From positions 71,540,371 to 71,604,370 of the forward strand of contig OY755246.1 of the NCBI GenBank assembly GCA_963576725.1: a stretch of DNA of 64,000 nucleotides, in the 5' to 3' direction. Positions 49,911 to 59,829 of this stretch are shown piece after piece. The notes below the pieces were generated by a model. It saw nothing but the letters and a program-made list of their open reading frames with translations, was not told the origin of the DNA and did not search any database. The translations under genes were made by a program, and so were the position numbers. The DNA comes from Azorinus chamasolen (lineage: Eukaryota; Mollusca; Bivalvia; Cardiida; Solecurtidae). How positions within the stretch are numbered: the stretch's first letter is position 1; every line of letters starts with the position of its first letter.

Positions 49911-50290
49911 AAAGATTGCAGTAACAAGAATTTGACACTAAATCCTCGATTTGTGCCAGTCAGAAGAGGACATGTCTTTGCTGACCATAATTTGTGACTG
50001 GAGTATGACTGTGAAGCACCCTCTCATACTTCACTTGTAAAGCTTTCTAAGAACCATATAAATTTCCTCTTTGACACTTCATTTTCGCTTATATTTCAAT
50101 TTGTGTCAGGCTGGCTCTCACCAAGCCATTGATCTGCATTGTCCTTGGGTCCCTAGTGACTGAGAAGCAAAAAGTCTCTCAGAGAAACCCTTTAAGGGCA
50201 CAATCTCAAGTTAACAAACAGGCTCCTACGGAGCTGTTTTGTGCAGATTATGTTACACATTGTCTTGTGGACTATACTGGCATGTAAACG
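49911..50290. other. Unique stretch with a small C-like hairpin
   Basis: GCACAATCTCAAGTTAACAA, AGGCTCCTACGGAGCTGTTT with TGTGCAGATT (50201-50253) is a worn hairpin. Nothing else seen. Confidence 0.4.
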
Positions 50291-50371
50291 TCTTTAAACT
50301 TTTTGCCTGCTAAGTAACTATTGTCTGAAAATATTTTTCATTAATTTCAAATAAAGGATAAAAATTATTTT

Positions 50372-51800
50372 ACCCTTTACCTAATGGATATTTAACATAA
50401 TTCTTGACATCATGTACATTAGTTAGTTTTTTTGTTTTATAATGGCATATCGACACATGCATGGCTGGCCATAGAAGAAACTGTAGGATGTGTATTATAC
50501 CGTATACAAACAGAGCAGACCCTGATCAGACAGCTCCTACATGAGAAAGCTTATAATATTATACAAACAGAGCAGACCCTGATCAGACAGCTCCTACATG
50601 AGAAAGCTTATATACAAACAGAGCAGACCCTGATCAGACAGCTCCTACATGAGAAAGCTTATATACAAACAGAGCAGACCCTGATCAGACAGCTCCTACA
50701 TGAGAAAGCTTATATACAAATAGAGCAGACACTGATCAGACAGCTCCTACGTCAGAAGGCTTAGATACAAACAGAGCAGACACTGATCAGACAGCTCCTA
50801 CATGAGAAAGCTTATATACAAACAGAGCAGACCCTGATCAGACAGCTCCTACATGAGAAGGCTTAGATAAAACAGAGCAGACCCTGATCAGACAGCTCCT
50901 ACATGAGAAGGCTTAGATACAAACAGAGCAGACCCTGATCAGACAGCTCCTACATCAGAAGGCTTAGATACAAACAGAGCAGACTCTGATCAGACAGCTC
51001 CTACATGAGAAGGCTTAGATACAAACAGAGCAGACCCTGATCAGACAGCTCCTACATGAGAAGGCTTAGATACAAACAGAGCAGACCCTGATCAGACAAC
51101 TCCTACATGAGAAGGCTTATATACAAACAGAGCAGACCCTGATCAGACAGCTCCTACATGAGAAGGCTTAGATACAAACAGAGCAGACCCTGATCAGACA
51201 GCTCCTACATGAGAAAGCTTATATACAAATAGAGCAGACCCTGATCTGACAGCTCCTACATGAGAAGGCTTATATACAAACAGAGCAGACCCTGATCAGA
51301 CAGCTCCTACATAAGAAGGCTTATATACAAACAGAGCAGACTCTGATCAGACAGCTTCTACATGAGAAGGCTTAGATACAAATAGAGCAGACCCTGATCA
51401 GACAGCTCCTACATCAGAAGGCTTAGATACAAACAGAGCAGACCCTGATCAGACAGCTATGAGAAGGCTTACATACAAACAGAGCAGACCCTGATCAGAC
51501 AGCTCCTACATGAGAAAGCTTAGATACAAACAGAGCAGACCCTGATCAGACAGCTCCTACATCAGAAAGCTTATATACAAATAGTGCAGACACTGATCAG
51601 ACGGCACCTACATCAGAAGGCTTAGATACAAACAGAGCAGACCCTGATCAGACAGCTCCTACATGAGAAGGCTTAGATACAAACAGAGCAGACCCTGATC
51701 AGACAGCTCCTACATGAGAAGGCTTAGATACAAACAGACCAGACCCTGATCAGACAGCTCCTACATGAGAAGGCTATTTTATGGAATAGAGGGTTTGACT
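50372..51800 (-). mobile_element. Family A element with one hairpin arm expanded into an array
   Basis: TACCCTTTACCTAATGGATA, ATAATGGCATATCGACACAT and GAAGAAACTGTAGGATG are the normal A left side. The left hairpin arm then repeats 25 times. The right side resumes at 51773 with GCTATTTTATGGAATAGAGG with GTTTGAC, the worn A end. B sequence (TAAGTAACTATTGTCTGAAA) lies on both outer sides (50310 and 51806). Confidence 0.8.
50504..51773. repeat. Minisatellite, 51-bp unit, 25 copies, from the A left arm
   Basis: ATACAAACAGAGCAGACCCT, GATCAGACAGCTCCTACATG, AGAAGGCTTAG: the A arm AAACAGAGCAGACCCTGATC plus half the loop and the AAGGC subterminal motif. One copy lost CTCCTAC (51455). Units with AAAGCTTATAT and AAGGCTTAGAT are interleaved. 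Confidence 0.97.
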
Positions 51801-51854
51801 CTTTGTCTGTTAAGTTACTATTTTCTGAAAATATTTTTCAATCATGTAAAAATA

Positions 51855-52018
51855 AACAAAACATTCCCTCATATAGACAACTTTGGCATCTTTGCAAACA
51901 GACAAGGCTCAGATCAGACAGCTCATGTAGGAGTACTCTGAGCTGTTTGATCAGGGTCTGCTCCGTTTGCTTCTGGAACAATATAGATCTGATTCTGAAG
52001 TTTCCGTTACAGCCAAAA
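51855..52018 (+). mobile_element. Family A element
   Basis: ATTCCCTCATATAGACAACT, TTTGCAAACAGACAAGGCTC, GATCAGGGTCTGCTCCGTTT, CTGATTCTGAAGTTTCCGTT. Tail lost; a 27-bp tandem pair (TATCCTTGTGAATGTGTAAC with TAGAAAA) follows at 52019-52072. Confidence 0.8.
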
Positions 52019-52088
52019 ATATCCTTGTGAATGTGTAACTAGAAAATATCCTTGTGAATGTGTAACTAGAAAACTGACTAAGTCAGAG

Positions 52089-52658
52089 AGGGCCCTGCGG
52101 ATGATCTTTTGTTGAATATGGCATTTTGATAAATCAAGAGCAGTTAACTCTGGACATTCAACCCAAAAACAATAGGTGTCTTCCTCTCATAATACTAGGC
52201 ATATGTCCTTAACATGAACCAAACATGTGAAGTACTATTTGAGTTATCAAGTCACATCAAAAGTGTTGACAACAATTTATATATTTTGGATGAATCAAGG
52301 GCAAATAACCGATTCAACCCAAAAACTATAGGCATCTTCCTCTGATGATACTTACCATATGAAACCAATATGTGAAGTACTATTTGAGTAATTATGTCAC
52401 ATCAAAAGTGTTGACAAAAATGGCATTTTTTATGAATCAAGGGCAGGTAACTCTATACATAGTGATCTGATTCAACCCACAAACTATAGATGTCTTCCTC
52501 TGATGATACTAAGCATAATATGCTCTCAATAAAAAACCAATATGTGAAGTACTGTTTGAGTTATCGCATCACATCAAAATTTTGACAGACGGAAGGACGG
52601 ACAGACAGACAGAAAATGTGATTCCTATAGGGCTCCAGCATTTTCAATGCAGGGCCCT
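52089..52658. mobile_element. 570-bp element with 10-bp terminal inverted repeats and three inner modules
   Basis: AGGGCCCTGC (52089-52098) and GCAGGGCCCT (52649-52658) are exact inverses. Inside, a module of about 150-160 bp is present three times: AATCAAGGGCAGGTAACTCT, TTCAACCCAAAAACTATAGG, CTTCCTCTGATGATACT, ATGTGAAGTACTATTTGAGT, CACATCAAAAGTGTTGACA. A GGACAGACAGACAGA run is near the right end. No protein. GGACAGACAGAC before a GGGCCCT end is, from memory, typical of an abundant bivalve repeat. Confidence 0.75.
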
Positions 52659-52719
52659 AATTACAGACATTCAGTCCATGAATATTCATGCAGTATTAAA
52701 TTCTTAAAATAACCATTGC

Positions 52720-52800
52720 CTTCACATAAATACCCTATCACACCTTTGCAAACAGAGTAGCCCAAGATCAGATGACTGATAGCCGTTTTTGGCTACAGAC
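52720..52800 (+). mobile_element. Left half of a family A element
   Basis: TAACCATTGCCTTCACATAA, TTTGCAAACAGAGTAGCCCA, GATCAGATGACTGATAGCC. It breaks at the hairpin apex. An isolated A end (CCATGAATATTCATGCAG) lies 40 bases to the left. Confidence 0.75.
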
Positions 52801-52912
52801 CGTTCCAAGGCAGTACTCCTGCTTTCAGCCTATGGTCAACTTTGTTGTTTAATATGCTTAATGTTTAATGTTTTACGTCTTGATATGTGTCCCGTTATGT
52901 TTTCTCTTGCAG

Positions 52913-53035
52913 CTGTACCATTTCTTGTTTGATGGTATTTGGTGCGGTGTCATTTTCGTATGTGGCTCTCCCTGTTTTACTATTTTTCCATATTTAGGAT
53001 ATGACTGTGATGTTCATTTGTTTTGTTGTCCACAA
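52913..53035 (+). CDS. Candidate internal exon (uncertain)
   Basis: A good acceptor (TTATGTTTTCTCTTGCAG) is followed by exactly 41 open codons (starting LYHFLFDGIWCGVIF, ending HLFCCPQ) and a possible donor CACAA|GTAAAT. The sequence is hydrophobic and Cys/Phe-rich, as translated AT-rich DNA often is. No family is recognised and the donor is weak. Confidence 0.15.
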
Positions 53036-53307
53036 GTAAATATCCAAACCATTCACACGTGAGAACCAAGATAGATGAAGTTGTCAAACGTAAACAAAGA
53101 AAGCTTTGTACAGGTCAATAGCTTATTTTGATCCTGACCAAGATACCCCTAATCACCCCAGGTATGTGTACAACTAGTGCACACCCAGAGCCAGGGGGTC
53201 TACACAATGTGCTAATATGTTGGTCTAAATTAAAGTTATCTAACTGATACCCAATTGCATTATTAAGCTTTACAAACCTGAGTAGCGAGGGAGACTGTGT
53301 GTCCAAA

Positions 53308-53822
53308 TACTTAGGGTACTGACTGTAACATTAGCCCAATCTTATACATTGTGCCATACTAAGGGTACTGACAGTAACATTAGCCCAATCTTATACATTG
53401 CACCATACTTAGGGTACTAACAGTAACATTAGCCATATCTTATACATTGTGCCATACTTAGGGTACTGACAGTAACAATCTTATACATTGTGCCATACTT
53501 AGGGTACTGACAGTAACAATCTTATACATTGTGCCATACTTAGGGTACTGACAGTAACAATCTTATACATTGTGCTATACTTAGGGTACTGACAGTAACA
53601 ATCTTATACATTGTGCCATACTTAGGGTACTGACAGTAACAATCTTATACATTGTGCCATACTTAGGGTACTGACAGTAACAATCTTATACATTGTGCCA
53701 TACTTAGGGTACTGACAGTAACATTAGCCCAATCTTATACAGTAACATTAGCCCTGTCTTATACATTGTGCCATATTTAGAGTACTAACAGTAACATTAG
53801 CCCAATCTTAAACATTGTGCCA
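53308..53822. repeat. Minisatellite, 41- and 51-bp units, about 12 copies
   Basis: CATACTTAGGGTACTGACAG, TAACAATCTTATACATTGTG, C. The outer copies carry an extra ATTAGCCCAATC (51 bp); the inner seven lack it. The short form thus arose by a deletion and then spread from the centre. Confidence 0.95.
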
Positions 53823-53849
53823 TTTGCCAAATTTGCTTCACTGAAATCA

Positions 53850-55121
53850 TTAACCCTTTATTCCATGCATCTGGGGTGACAGTGTAGACAGTGAACACCA
53901 GTAAGTAAGTACTGTATGCATCTGGGGTGACAGTGTAGACAGTAAACACCAGTAAGTAAGTACTGTATGCCTCTGGGTGACAGTGTAGACAGTAAACACC
54001 AGTAAGTAAGTACTGTATGCCTCTGGGTGACAGTGTAGACAGTAAACACCAGTAAGTAAGTACTGGATGCCTCTGGGGTGACAGTGTAGACTGAACACCA
54101 GTAAGTACTGTATGCCTCTGGGGTGACAGTGTAGACAGTGAACACCAGTAAGTAAGTACTGGATGCATCTGGGGTGACAGTGTAGACAGTGAACACCAGT
54201 AAGTACTGGATGCCTCTGGGGTGACAGTGTAGACAGTGAACGCCAGTAAGTAAGTACTGGATGCCTCTTGGGTGACAGTGTAGACAGTGAACACCAGTAA
54301 GTAAGTACTGGATGCATCTGGGGCGACAGTGTAGACAGTGAACGCCAGTAAGTAAGTACTGGATGCCTCTGGGGTAACAGTGTAGACAGTGAACGCCAGT
54401 AAGTAAGTACTGGATGCCTCTTGGGTGACAGTGTAGACAGTGAACACCAGTAAGTAAGTACTGTATGCATCTGGGGCGACAGTGTAGACAGTGAACGCCA
54501 GTAAGTAAGTACTGGATGCCTCTGGGGTGACAGTGTAGACAGTGAACACCAGTAAATAAGTACTGTATGCATCTGGGGCGACAGTGTAGACAGTGAACAC
54601 CAGTAAGTACTGTATGCCTCTTGGGTGACAGTGTAGACAGTGAACACCAGTAAATAAGTACTGTATGCATCTGGGGCGACAGTGTAGACAGTGAACACCA
54701 GTAAGTAAGTACTGGATGCCTCTGGGGTGACAGTGTAGACAGTGAACGCCAGTAAGTAAGTACTGTATGCCTCTGGGGTGACAGTGTAGACAGTGAACAC
54801 CAGTAAGTACTGTATGCCTCTGGGGTGACAGTGTAGACAGTGAACACCAGTAAGTAAGTACTGGATGCATCTGGGGTGACAGTGTAGACAGTGAACACCA
54901 GTAAGTAAGTACTCCATGAACATGTATGTAAGAAATAATGGCATTGTTAATATTAATTTGATTAATTATTTATAATGGCACATGCACACCAGATTTTTTG
55001 GCCAAGGCAGAAACTGTAGCAAACAGTGCAGACCCTGATCAGACAGCTCCCCTAGGAGCTGTCTGATCTGGGTCTACTCTGCTAAGGCATAGAAAGGGAT
55101 ATTTATGGAATAAAGGATTAA
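53850..55121 (-). mobile_element. Giant family A element: TTAA ends, full hairpin and a 1-kb internal array
   Basis: TTAACCCTTTATTCCATG opens at 53850. The array fills 53866-54912. The A sequence then goes on normally (CCATGAACATGTATGTAAGA, AATAATGGCATTGTTAATAT, TTGGCCAAGGCAGAAACTGT, hairpin CAAACAGTGCAGACCCTGAT ... TCTGATCTGGGTCTACTCTG) and ends AATAAAGGATTAA at 55121. The apex GCTCCCCTAGGAGC is perfect. Without the array the copy would be about 225 bp. Confidence 0.87.
53866..54912. repeat. Minisatellite, 51-bp unit, about 21 copies, inside a family A element
   Basis: GTGACAGTGTAGACAGTGAA, CACCAGTAAGTAAGTACTGG, ATGCCTCTGGG. Units with one rather than two AAGT steps (47 bp) recur. GTAAGT, a match to the splice donor core, occurs in nearly every unit on the plus strand. 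All three minus frames stay open for about 350 codons because 51 is a multiple of three; none is a gene. Confidence 0.97.
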
Positions 55122-55638
55122 CTGATATTCAGTGTTTATCCAACTCAAATTCAAAGATATCCTCAAGTTGGGCTACAAACTATCATCCGTTATTTCCTTG
55201 TCAAAATCAATTTAGAGCTAATACTTTAGGTAAATATAAACATCTGCTTCTCTATCAGTGTTTGTTCCTTCTTAAATGACTTGGCAGTGACCCTTGGTCA
55301 CTTGGAGGTCCCGATGTGACCCGGCTGCTTTGGTTTCAGGTGCTCCAGGGGTCTGTATCGGCTGCCTAATGCACGAGCCACTCGGGATAATTCTAGTTAA
55401 TTATGGACAATGGGATGAATTATGGATGGTTGGGTTATCAGCATATGGAAGGCCTTTGTTTAATCCAACAATTTATAGAAGAGCATTTTTGCCAGGGGCG
55501 TGTTGGCATGGGTATAGAGGAGCCATGGGGTCTCTCTGGCTGTATCATATTTGCGGGTCATACTTGCCCCAGGGCACATCACATTGTTGTGGTCTGAGGT
55601 TCACCCCTATTTAGGTATCCAAGAACCAATCAAATCTC
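55122..55638 (+). other. Unique GC-richer patch with two overlapping ORFs
   Basis: 55294-55614 (106 codons) and 55403-55597 (64 codons) are open in different frames. An acceptor-like TTGGTTTCAG precedes GTGCTCCAGGGG at 55340. Neither translation is recognised. The base composition (many GGG and CCC runs) differs from neighbours, so it may be a transposon piece or decayed exon. Evidence for coding is weak. Confidence 0.3.
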
Positions 55639-55849
55639 TTAAACCCTTTCCCTTTACAAACAGGGTAAACCCAGGAGCCATCTGATCAGAGTCTGCTCTA
55701 TTTGCTTATGAAAATATAATAGATCTGACTCTGCAGTTTCTATGAATACCAAGAGTTCCCGTGTAAATATGCCATTATAAAAATTCAGCTAATATTATAT
55801 TCATGATGTCATTATTTCTTACATGAATATTCAACAGGGAAAAGGTTAA
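55639..55849 (+). mobile_element. Family A element, TTAA at both ends, left arm shortened
   Basis: TTAAACCCTTTCCCTTTACA opens. AAACAGGGTAAACCCAGGAG, GATCAGAGTCTGCTCTATTT, GCCATTATAAAAATTCAGCT, ATTCATGATGTCATTATTTC, GGGAAAAGGTTAA closes (211 bp). Confidence 0.9.
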
Positions 55850-56029
55850 GTCATTTAATATGGCCGGATATATCTGGGATGTTTTAATAAATATGGATTT
55901 ATCTCTTGTGGTAATGCTTTTTGTTTGTTAGTAAGCCAGTGTATGCCATTTGTGGAAACAGATATCTGAGAGGGAGAGGAGTATATAGAACTAGACTAGA
56001 AAAGTATGCACCCCCCAGTGAATCATATT

Positions 56030-56560
56030 TCAAATAACATTTTAATTTAACAAGTGTTCAAAGGAACACATGTGTTTCCTGCCAAAAGAAGCAAGACCAA
56101 AAAAGCATGAGAGTCACAGACAGATGGACTGACAGAGGGAAGGACAACTGAGAGAGTGACAGACAGACAGATTGACTGACAGAGAGAAGGACAACTGGGA
56201 GGTGATCCCTAAACCAGTGTCACAACAAGAGTGCCAGTGGGCACAATATACGGCCATCGAGGCCTTGTTCAACATAAATTGAGGTTAACATATTTGCTAA
56301 ACGCAAAATTTTAATGCTAAACACAAATTCGAATTGTGTGACCTCGACCTTGGCTATACATGTACGCACCGGGATACACCCAAGCTACTTTAGCATGTCT
56401 AGATAAACATTGTGGTGAAATTTGAGAAAGATCCACCAAGCAGAATTTGAGTTAGAGATGTTACAGACAGACGTAAACGCAAATGCTAAAAGCAAATTCT
56501 AAGTCCAATTTATGCAACCTTGACCTTGGATATATGCACTGGGACACACCCATGCTGCTG
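56030..56560. mobile_element. Bivalve interspersed repeat, two diverged units
   Basis: TGACAGACAGACAGATTGAC and ACCTCGACCTTGGCTATACA, GGGATACACCCAAGCTACT; the second half repeats as ACCTTGACCTTGGATATATG, GGGACACACCCATGCTGC. GACCTTGACC phrases with a GACAGACAGAC run are, from memory, frequent in bivalve intergenic DNA. Borders are uncertain. Confidence 0.5.
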
Positions 56561-56564
56561 TGTG

Positions 56565-57792
56565 TTGTAGCTAAGGTTCGTTGAATCCATTCTACAGTTT
56601 GTAGCTAAGGTTCATTGAATCCATTCTACAGTTTGTAGCTAAGGCTTCATTGAACCCATTCTACAGTTTGTAGCTACTATGGTTCATGGAATCCATTCTA
56701 CAGTTTGTAGCTAAGATTTCATCGAATCCTTTCTACAGTTTGCAGCTAAGGTTGGTTCATGGAATCCATTCTACAGTTTGTAGCTACTATGGTTCATTGA
56801 ATCCATTCTACAGTTTGTTGCTAAGGTTCATTGAATCCATTCTACGGTTTGTATCTAAGATTCATTGAACCTATTCAACAGTTTGTTGCTAAGGTTCATG
56901 GAATCCAGTCTACAGTTTGTAGCTACTATGGTTCATTGAATCCATTCTACAGTTTGTTGCTAAGGTTCATTGAATCCATTCTACGGTTTGTATCTAAGAT
57001 TCATTGAACCTATTCAACAGTTTGTAGCTAAGGTTCATAGAATCCATTCTACAGTTTGTAGCTACTATGGTTCATTGAATCCATTCTACAGTTTGTAGCT
57101 AAAGTTCATTGAATCCTTTCTACAGTGTGTAGCTACTTAGGTTCATGGAATACATTCTACAGTTTGTAGCTAAGGTTTCATTGAATCCATTCTACAGTTT
57201 GTAGCTAAGGTTCATTGAATCTATTCTACAGTTTGTAGCTACTTAGGTTCATGGAATCCATTCTACAGTTTGTAGCTAAGATTTCATCGAATCCATTCTA
57301 TAGTTTGTAGCTAAGGTTCATGGAATCCATTCTACAGTTTGTAGCTAAGGTTCATGGAATCCATTCTACAATTTGTAGCTAAGGTTTTATTGAATCCATT
57401 CCACATTTTGTAGCTAAAGTTCATGGCATCTATTCTACAGTTTGTAGCTAAGGTTTCATTGAACATATTTCCATTCTACAGTTTGTAGCTAAGGTTCATG
57501 GAATCCATTCTACAGTTTGTAGCTACTTAGGTTCATGGAATCATTTCTACAGTTTGTAGCTAAGGTTTCATGGAATCCATTCTACAGTTTGCAGCTAAGG
57601 TTCATGGAATCCATTCTACAGTTTGTAGCTAGGAATCCATTCTATAGTTTGTAGCTAAGGTTCATGGAATCCATTCTACAGTTTGTAGCTAGGAATCCAT
57701 TCTACAGTTTGTAGCTAAGGTTCATGGAATCCATTCTACAGTTTGTAGCTAAAGTTCATGGAACCCATTCTACAGTTTGTAGCTAAGGTTTC
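56565..57792. repeat. Minisatellite, 34-bp unit, about 36 copies
   Basis: GTAGCTAAGGTTCATTGAAT with CCATTCTACAGTTT. Variants (GTTGCTAAGG, TAGCTACTATGG, TAGCTACTTAGG, GGTTTCATTG, GTATCTAAGA) recur in blocks; 56763-56879 is repeated at about 56906-57022, a higher-order unit. Confidence 0.97.
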
Positions 57793-57886
57793 ATTAGGCT
57801 CAAATAACATAAAAGTACTTTAAGTTCAGAATTAAAATTATTCATCATCAATACCTTGCAAGATTAAACAAATCAGAGTCCTCCAA

Positions 57887-58082
57887 TTAGCCCTTTGAAT
57901 GCAGGTGACAAGTGAAGTAGCATTTGAAAACATACTCTACCCAGTTCAGAGAGCTTCTATATGAGCTGTACACTTTGTTCTTCCAAATCCTCTTGCAAAT
58001 TTAGCCTAACATACTGAGAGAACTCAATAATTAACCACAAATGGGCCATTCTACTCAGAACATTCAGCATTCAAAAGATTAA
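57887..58082 (-). mobile_element. Family C element, full length, worn
   Basis: TTAGCCCTTTGAATGCAGGT opens. Worn hairpin arms (ACATACTCTACCCAGTTCAG). AATGGGCCATTCTACTCAGA, and CATTCAAAAGATTAA closes. Confidence 0.75.
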
Positions 58083-58137
58083 TCGTGAGCAAGATGAATT
58101 ACAGTAGAGATGATATGTTTTGTAATCATTAGTCAGT

Positions 58138-58275
58138 CTTAGCTCTTTTACTGCCGCTAATTGTTGTCTGCAGGAGTTGTTGGCTGCTTCAAATTTCTTC
58201 ATTTCTGATTTTAAAAAACCATAAACTGTTTGCATTTATGATCTCAGATTCACATTTGGCAGTGAAAGAGTTGGA
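58138..58275 (+). mobile_element. Family B element, worn
   Basis: CTCTTTTACTGCCGCTAATT, TTGTCTGCAGGAGTTGTTGG, AAACTGTTTGCATTTATGAT, GGCAGTGAAAGAGTTGG (the B right end, normally AAAGGGTTAA). Confidence 0.6.
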
Positions 58276-58309
58276 GGATTTGTAAAGCTGTTGAAAGGTT
58301 GTACACTAT

Positions 58310-58526
58310 TTAAACCTTTACCTCATACATTTTTTTAACCAACCTCTTTGAATAAATATACCTAAAAGGAGCAATTACTAGAGAAAAAGAACATTTAAAG
58401 AGTTGTGTAGTTTTGAAACCACTGATAAATAGAGCATTACTTTTGCTCAATAGAAGCAAATGCCCTATTTATCACAATGATTTCAAATCTGGCTTCAAAG
58501 GGAGTCAATATGAGGGAATGGGTTAA
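58310..58526 (-). mobile_element. Family D element, full length
   Basis: TTAAACCTTTACCTCATACA opens. The hairpin pairs GATAAATAGAGCATTACTTT with AAATGCCCTATTTATC. GAGGGAATGGGTTAA closes. The last TTAA is also the first TTAA of an A copy. Confidence 0.85.
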
Positions 58527-58690
58527 ACCTTTACACCATGACTATTCATGTAAAAAATGACATCATGAATATTTATTACCAGTAGATGCATTTTCACAGT
58601 GGTATAAGTTTTAACCATAGTAGAAACTGTAGAATCATATATATATTATTTCATAAGCAAACAGAGCAGACCCTGATCAGTGCAGAAATG
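58523..58690 (-). mobile_element. Family A element sharing a TTAA with family D
   Basis: TTAAACCTTTACACCATGAC opens. AATGACATCATGAATATTTA, TTAACCATAGTAGAAACTGT, CATAAGCAAACAGAGCAGAC, CCTGATCAG. It stops in the hairpin, where a different sequence begins at about 58680. Confidence 0.8.
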
Positions 58691-58872
58691 AAATGAGAGT
58701 TGTTAAACAGATTTGATGCTGATGGGACAGTTTTTGCAGATATTTTAGTACTCTGTACATTATATGAAGAACTGAATCAGGAGGTGATTAATAATAACTT
58801 GCACAATAGGGGAACATCTCAGGACCAGGAGTATGGCAATAAATGGAAAGATTTGGACAAAAATTACTTTTC

Positions 58873-58922
58873 ATGCAAATAGTTAACAATACTTTTCATG
58901 CAAATAGTTAACAATACTTTTC
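58873..58922. repeat. 26-bp tandem pair
   Basis: TTTTCATGCAAATAGTTAAC with AATAC occurs twice (58869 and 58895), at the left edge of the possible coding relic. Confidence 0.85.
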
Positions 58923-59236
58923 AAACAAACACACAGGAGTTGGTTGGGATGACACTGGGGCAAGCAGCTGTCTCCAGTGACAGTCTGTGCATCACTGATG
59001 TTAATGTTACCAGACATTGCCAGCAATTTCATTCACTTAGCCATGGTTTCATGCATTCCTGCCATATGGCACAGAAAAAGGTGGTGAAGAAGAAAATCTA
59101 TGAAACTCAATTTTCCCTTGATTGAGTTAACTCTGCCCACAATGTGGGTGACTTCAATGACCTTTACACGCTGGGTCCAGATGAAACCCAGACTAGCTCA
59201 TCTAAAGCAATACTGTTGGATGCTCTGAGTTTTTAA
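58898..59236 (+). pseudogene. Possible decayed coding fragment (uncertain)
   Basis: A frame of 75 codons (58898-59125; includes TLGQAAVSSDSLCITD and MAQKKVVKKKIYETQFSLD) ends in TGA. It continues in the same frame for 36 further sense codons (GDFNDLYTLGPDETQTSSSK, AILLDALSF) to TAA at 59234. The look is that of a protein with one premature stop. The stretch has no repeats, and its codon use and GC content are higher than the flanks. No family is recognised. The upstream frame at 58700-58882 may be part of the same relic. Chance cannot be excluded. Confidence 0.3.
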
Positions 59237-59239
59237 AGA

Positions 59240-59605
59240 TAATGGAAGATGATTCTACCCTGAGAAAGTCTGAAGCAGACAACAACTTTTACTGACAACT
59301 TTATGTTCCAAAGGGTTAAACAGATCCTGGTCTAATGTGGCAAAACTTTATTCATCAAGTGTGGAAAATTGTAGACTCTTGTGTCAATGCTAGTCTCTAA
59401 TCCCCGAGCAGCCTGTACAAATGATTTGTTTTAGCATGTTCTGCCATGTAATTAAGTTAAAATGGTCACCACTCCATGAATTTTAATTACTATAACTTTC
59501 GTGGCATTCATTTACTCCTAATTTCAGCAAGTGTAAATTGAATAGAAACTGCAGACAATTTGAATCAAGATCAAACTATGTGTACCAAATCAACTTATTT
59601 GAGAC
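59240..59605. other. Unique stretch
   Basis: Nothing recognised. Confidence 0.35.
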
Positions 59606-59609
59606 TGGC

Positions 59610-59800
59610 TTTTGTCCATAAATACACTTTTTAATGTCTCTGCAAATAGAGTAGACCCTGATCAGACAGCTCCAGTTTGATCAAGGTCTGCTGAATGTTT
59701 GCTAATAAAATCTGACTATACTATTAAATCTGCCATGGCCAAAATTTCTTGCATTTTGTTTACCAATAGAAAAATTAAACTAATTGATATACATTAAAAA
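59610..59800 (+). mobile_element. Family A element
   Basis: GTCCATAAATACACTTTTTA, TGCAAATAGAGTAGACCCTG, GTTTGATCAAGGTCTGCTGA, AATCTGCCATGGCCAAAATT. The final tail is worn. Confidence 0.75.
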
Positions 59801-59829
59801 TGATAATTTGGTTCATCTCTAAAAATGCA

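Noticed and set aside
50504..51773. CRISPR-like regular array
   Set aside because: There are no unique spacers: the whole unit repeats. The setting is a eukaryotic transposon, and the unit is a hairpin arm of family A.
53797..54944. Three overlapping minus-strand ORFs of 346-364 codons, the longest in the window
   Set aside because: All three frames are open because the 51-bp repeat is a multiple of three and lacks stops. The frames share the same DNA and none has flanking coding sequence.
55294..55614. 106-codon plus-strand ORF
   Set aside because: A second frame is open over the same DNA, no family is recognised, and the GC-rich make-up alone lowers stop frequency. Described as a unique patch instead.
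56565..57792. GGTTCATTGAATCC units resembling a tRNA B-box
   Set aside because: No A-box or cloverleaf fits at the right distance, and the motif is just part of a 34-bp minisatellite.
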